NCBI GenBank assembly: GCA_902492505.1
Contig: CABULU010000001.1
Span: 62,001 to 126,000 of the forward strand
Source: an uncultured Eubacteriales bacterium
Lineage (GTDB): Bacteria > Bacillota > Clostridia > Oscillospirales > QAKW01
Reading direction: 5' to 3'
Length of the DNA stretch: 64,000 bases
Shown here one piece after another: positions 63,604 to 64,000 of this stretch. How positions within the stretch are numbered: position 1 is the stretch's first letter; each line of letters opens with the position of its first letter. The notes under the pieces are model-generated. The model made no database searches. It was not told the origin of the DNA and saw only the letters and a list, made by a program, of their open reading frames with translations. A program made the position numbers and the translations under genes.

Positions 63604-64000
63604 CTATATCAAACAATCGTATACGTCGTCGGGCGGAAAAATATCGAACATGACGGGCGTATAAAACAGTTTCCTCACCGTGGCTGTATCCCGCGAGCGG
63701 GAAAGCACCCACGCAAGCTTTGTGACCGCTGACTCCGCCGTCATATCATAGCATTCAAGAAGCATCGGATACTCTGTAAGCCGCCGTCCGACGGCATATG
63801 CTTCGAGGTCGCTTCCGTCATGCTCTACCTGAGTTGTAATCGCCACAAAAACTCCGCGTTCAAATGCTCGGTTCAGGATCTTTTCAAATTCTCCGTTACC
63901 GCAGCCGGGGAGTCCGCCCGAGCCGTAGCTTTCAATCACCACTCCGTCGCAGCGTGACAGGAGATGCTCAAGCTGACAAGGCTTTATTGTCGGATACATT
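63604..64000 (-). CDS. L-asparaginase, C-terminal part (5' end outside window)
   Basis: The minus-strand frame runs off the right edge. GVVIESYGSGGLP, then ITTQVEHDGSDLEAYAVGRRL and MTAESAVTKLAWVL are the C-terminal domain of bacterial type I/II asparaginases (AnsA-like), which convert asparagine to aspartate and ammonia. The catalytic N-terminal Thr motifs lie outside the window, so activity cannot be judged. Confidence 0.88.
   Translation of the reverse strand, partial: MYPTIKPCQLEHLLSRCDGVVIESYGSGGLPGCGNGEFEKILNRAFERGVFVAITTQVEHDGSDLEAYAVGRRLTEYPMLLECYDMTAESAVTKLAWVLSRSRDTATVRKLFYTPVMFDIFPPDDVYDCLI

Noticed and set aside
1..64000. tRNA, rRNA, CRISPR arrays, complete insertion sequences, prophage or biosynthetic gene clusters
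   Set aside because: I looked through intergenic regions on both strands and saw no tRNA cloverleaf, direct-repeat array, transposase or phage structural gene. A tRNAscan or HMM search could still find what the eye misses.

Overview
The window comes from an endospore-forming, Gram-positive-type bacterium (Bacillota, most likely class Clostridia; genus not assignable from sequence alone). The evidence is a Spo0A C-terminal domain at 18181-18960, an alpha/beta-type small acid-soluble spore protein at 41801-41983, a LysM+GH18 spore-cortex-lytic-type hydrolase next to an Amidase_3, three secreted proteins with S-layer-homology (SLH) anchors, a biotin-dependent sodium-pump decarboxylase operon, and AGGAGG-type ribosome binding sites with sigma-A-like promoters. 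Genes are dense on both strands and mostly separated by clear hairpin terminators. GC is moderate. Three AT-rich stretches (about 14.5-16.0 kb, 45.0-46.5 kb and 52.2-53.2 kb) hold orphan or lineage-specific genes.

Layout. 1-8.6 kb: end of a MATE transporter, a secreted double-metallophosphatase/SLH protein, a YycJ-type MBL hydrolase with a sugar O-acetyltransferase, and an ABC ATPase/permease pair. 8.6-12.1 kb (minus): an unusual three-gene operon of a membrane protein with two PLAT-like domains, a lipoprotein, and half of an EPSP-synthase-fold protein. 12.2-16.0 kb: DUF378 protein, a secreted protein, an AAA/DUF4143 ATPase, two tandem XRE regulators and an orphan small protein. 16.2-19.0 kb: spore hydrolase, amidase and Spo0A. 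19.0-25.7 kb: AlaX-type editing enzyme and TIM-barrel isomerase, a lysine-riboswitch-controlled NhaC antiporter, YebC and HAD phosphatase, AzlC/AzlD. 25.6-31.6 kb (minus): Na/Pi cotransporter, an independent glmS-ribozyme-like RNA, YhaN/YhaO-type repair pair, DUF554. 31.8-44.1 kb: ProRS, M23 peptidase, PrsA foldase, RlmD followed by a restriction-specificity fragment, cardiolipin synthase, BirA, lipoprotein, SASP, RecG. 44.2-47.5 kb: SDR reductase, secreted C10/C39-like cysteine peptidase and SLH protein. 47.5-52.1 kb: MFS exporter and the OadA-OadG-biotin carrier-OadB operon. 52.4-62.2 kb: repeat-rich lipoprotein and a 2990-residue beta-helix/FIVAR/SLH surface protein. 62.3-64 kb: CPA2 antiporter and the end of an asparaginase.

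The most striking observation is at 27.47-27.73 kb on the minus strand. A glmS-ribozyme-like RNA has its own near-consensus promoter (TTGACA, 17 nt, TATACT) and its own terminator, with no glmS gene next to it. Other points worth a second look are a Spo0A whose receiver domain keeps the phospho-acceptor Asp but has lost the acidic pocket, switch Thr and Lys; a metallophosphatase tandem whose second copy has lost most metal ligands; a half-length EPSP synthase without active-site residues; a perfect 34-bp palindrome inside the promoter of the giant surface protein; a 21-bp-arm inverted repeat over the promoter of the DUF4143 ATPase; and a restriction-modification scar fused behind rlmD.

All calls were made by reading the sequence. 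No database or structure search was run.
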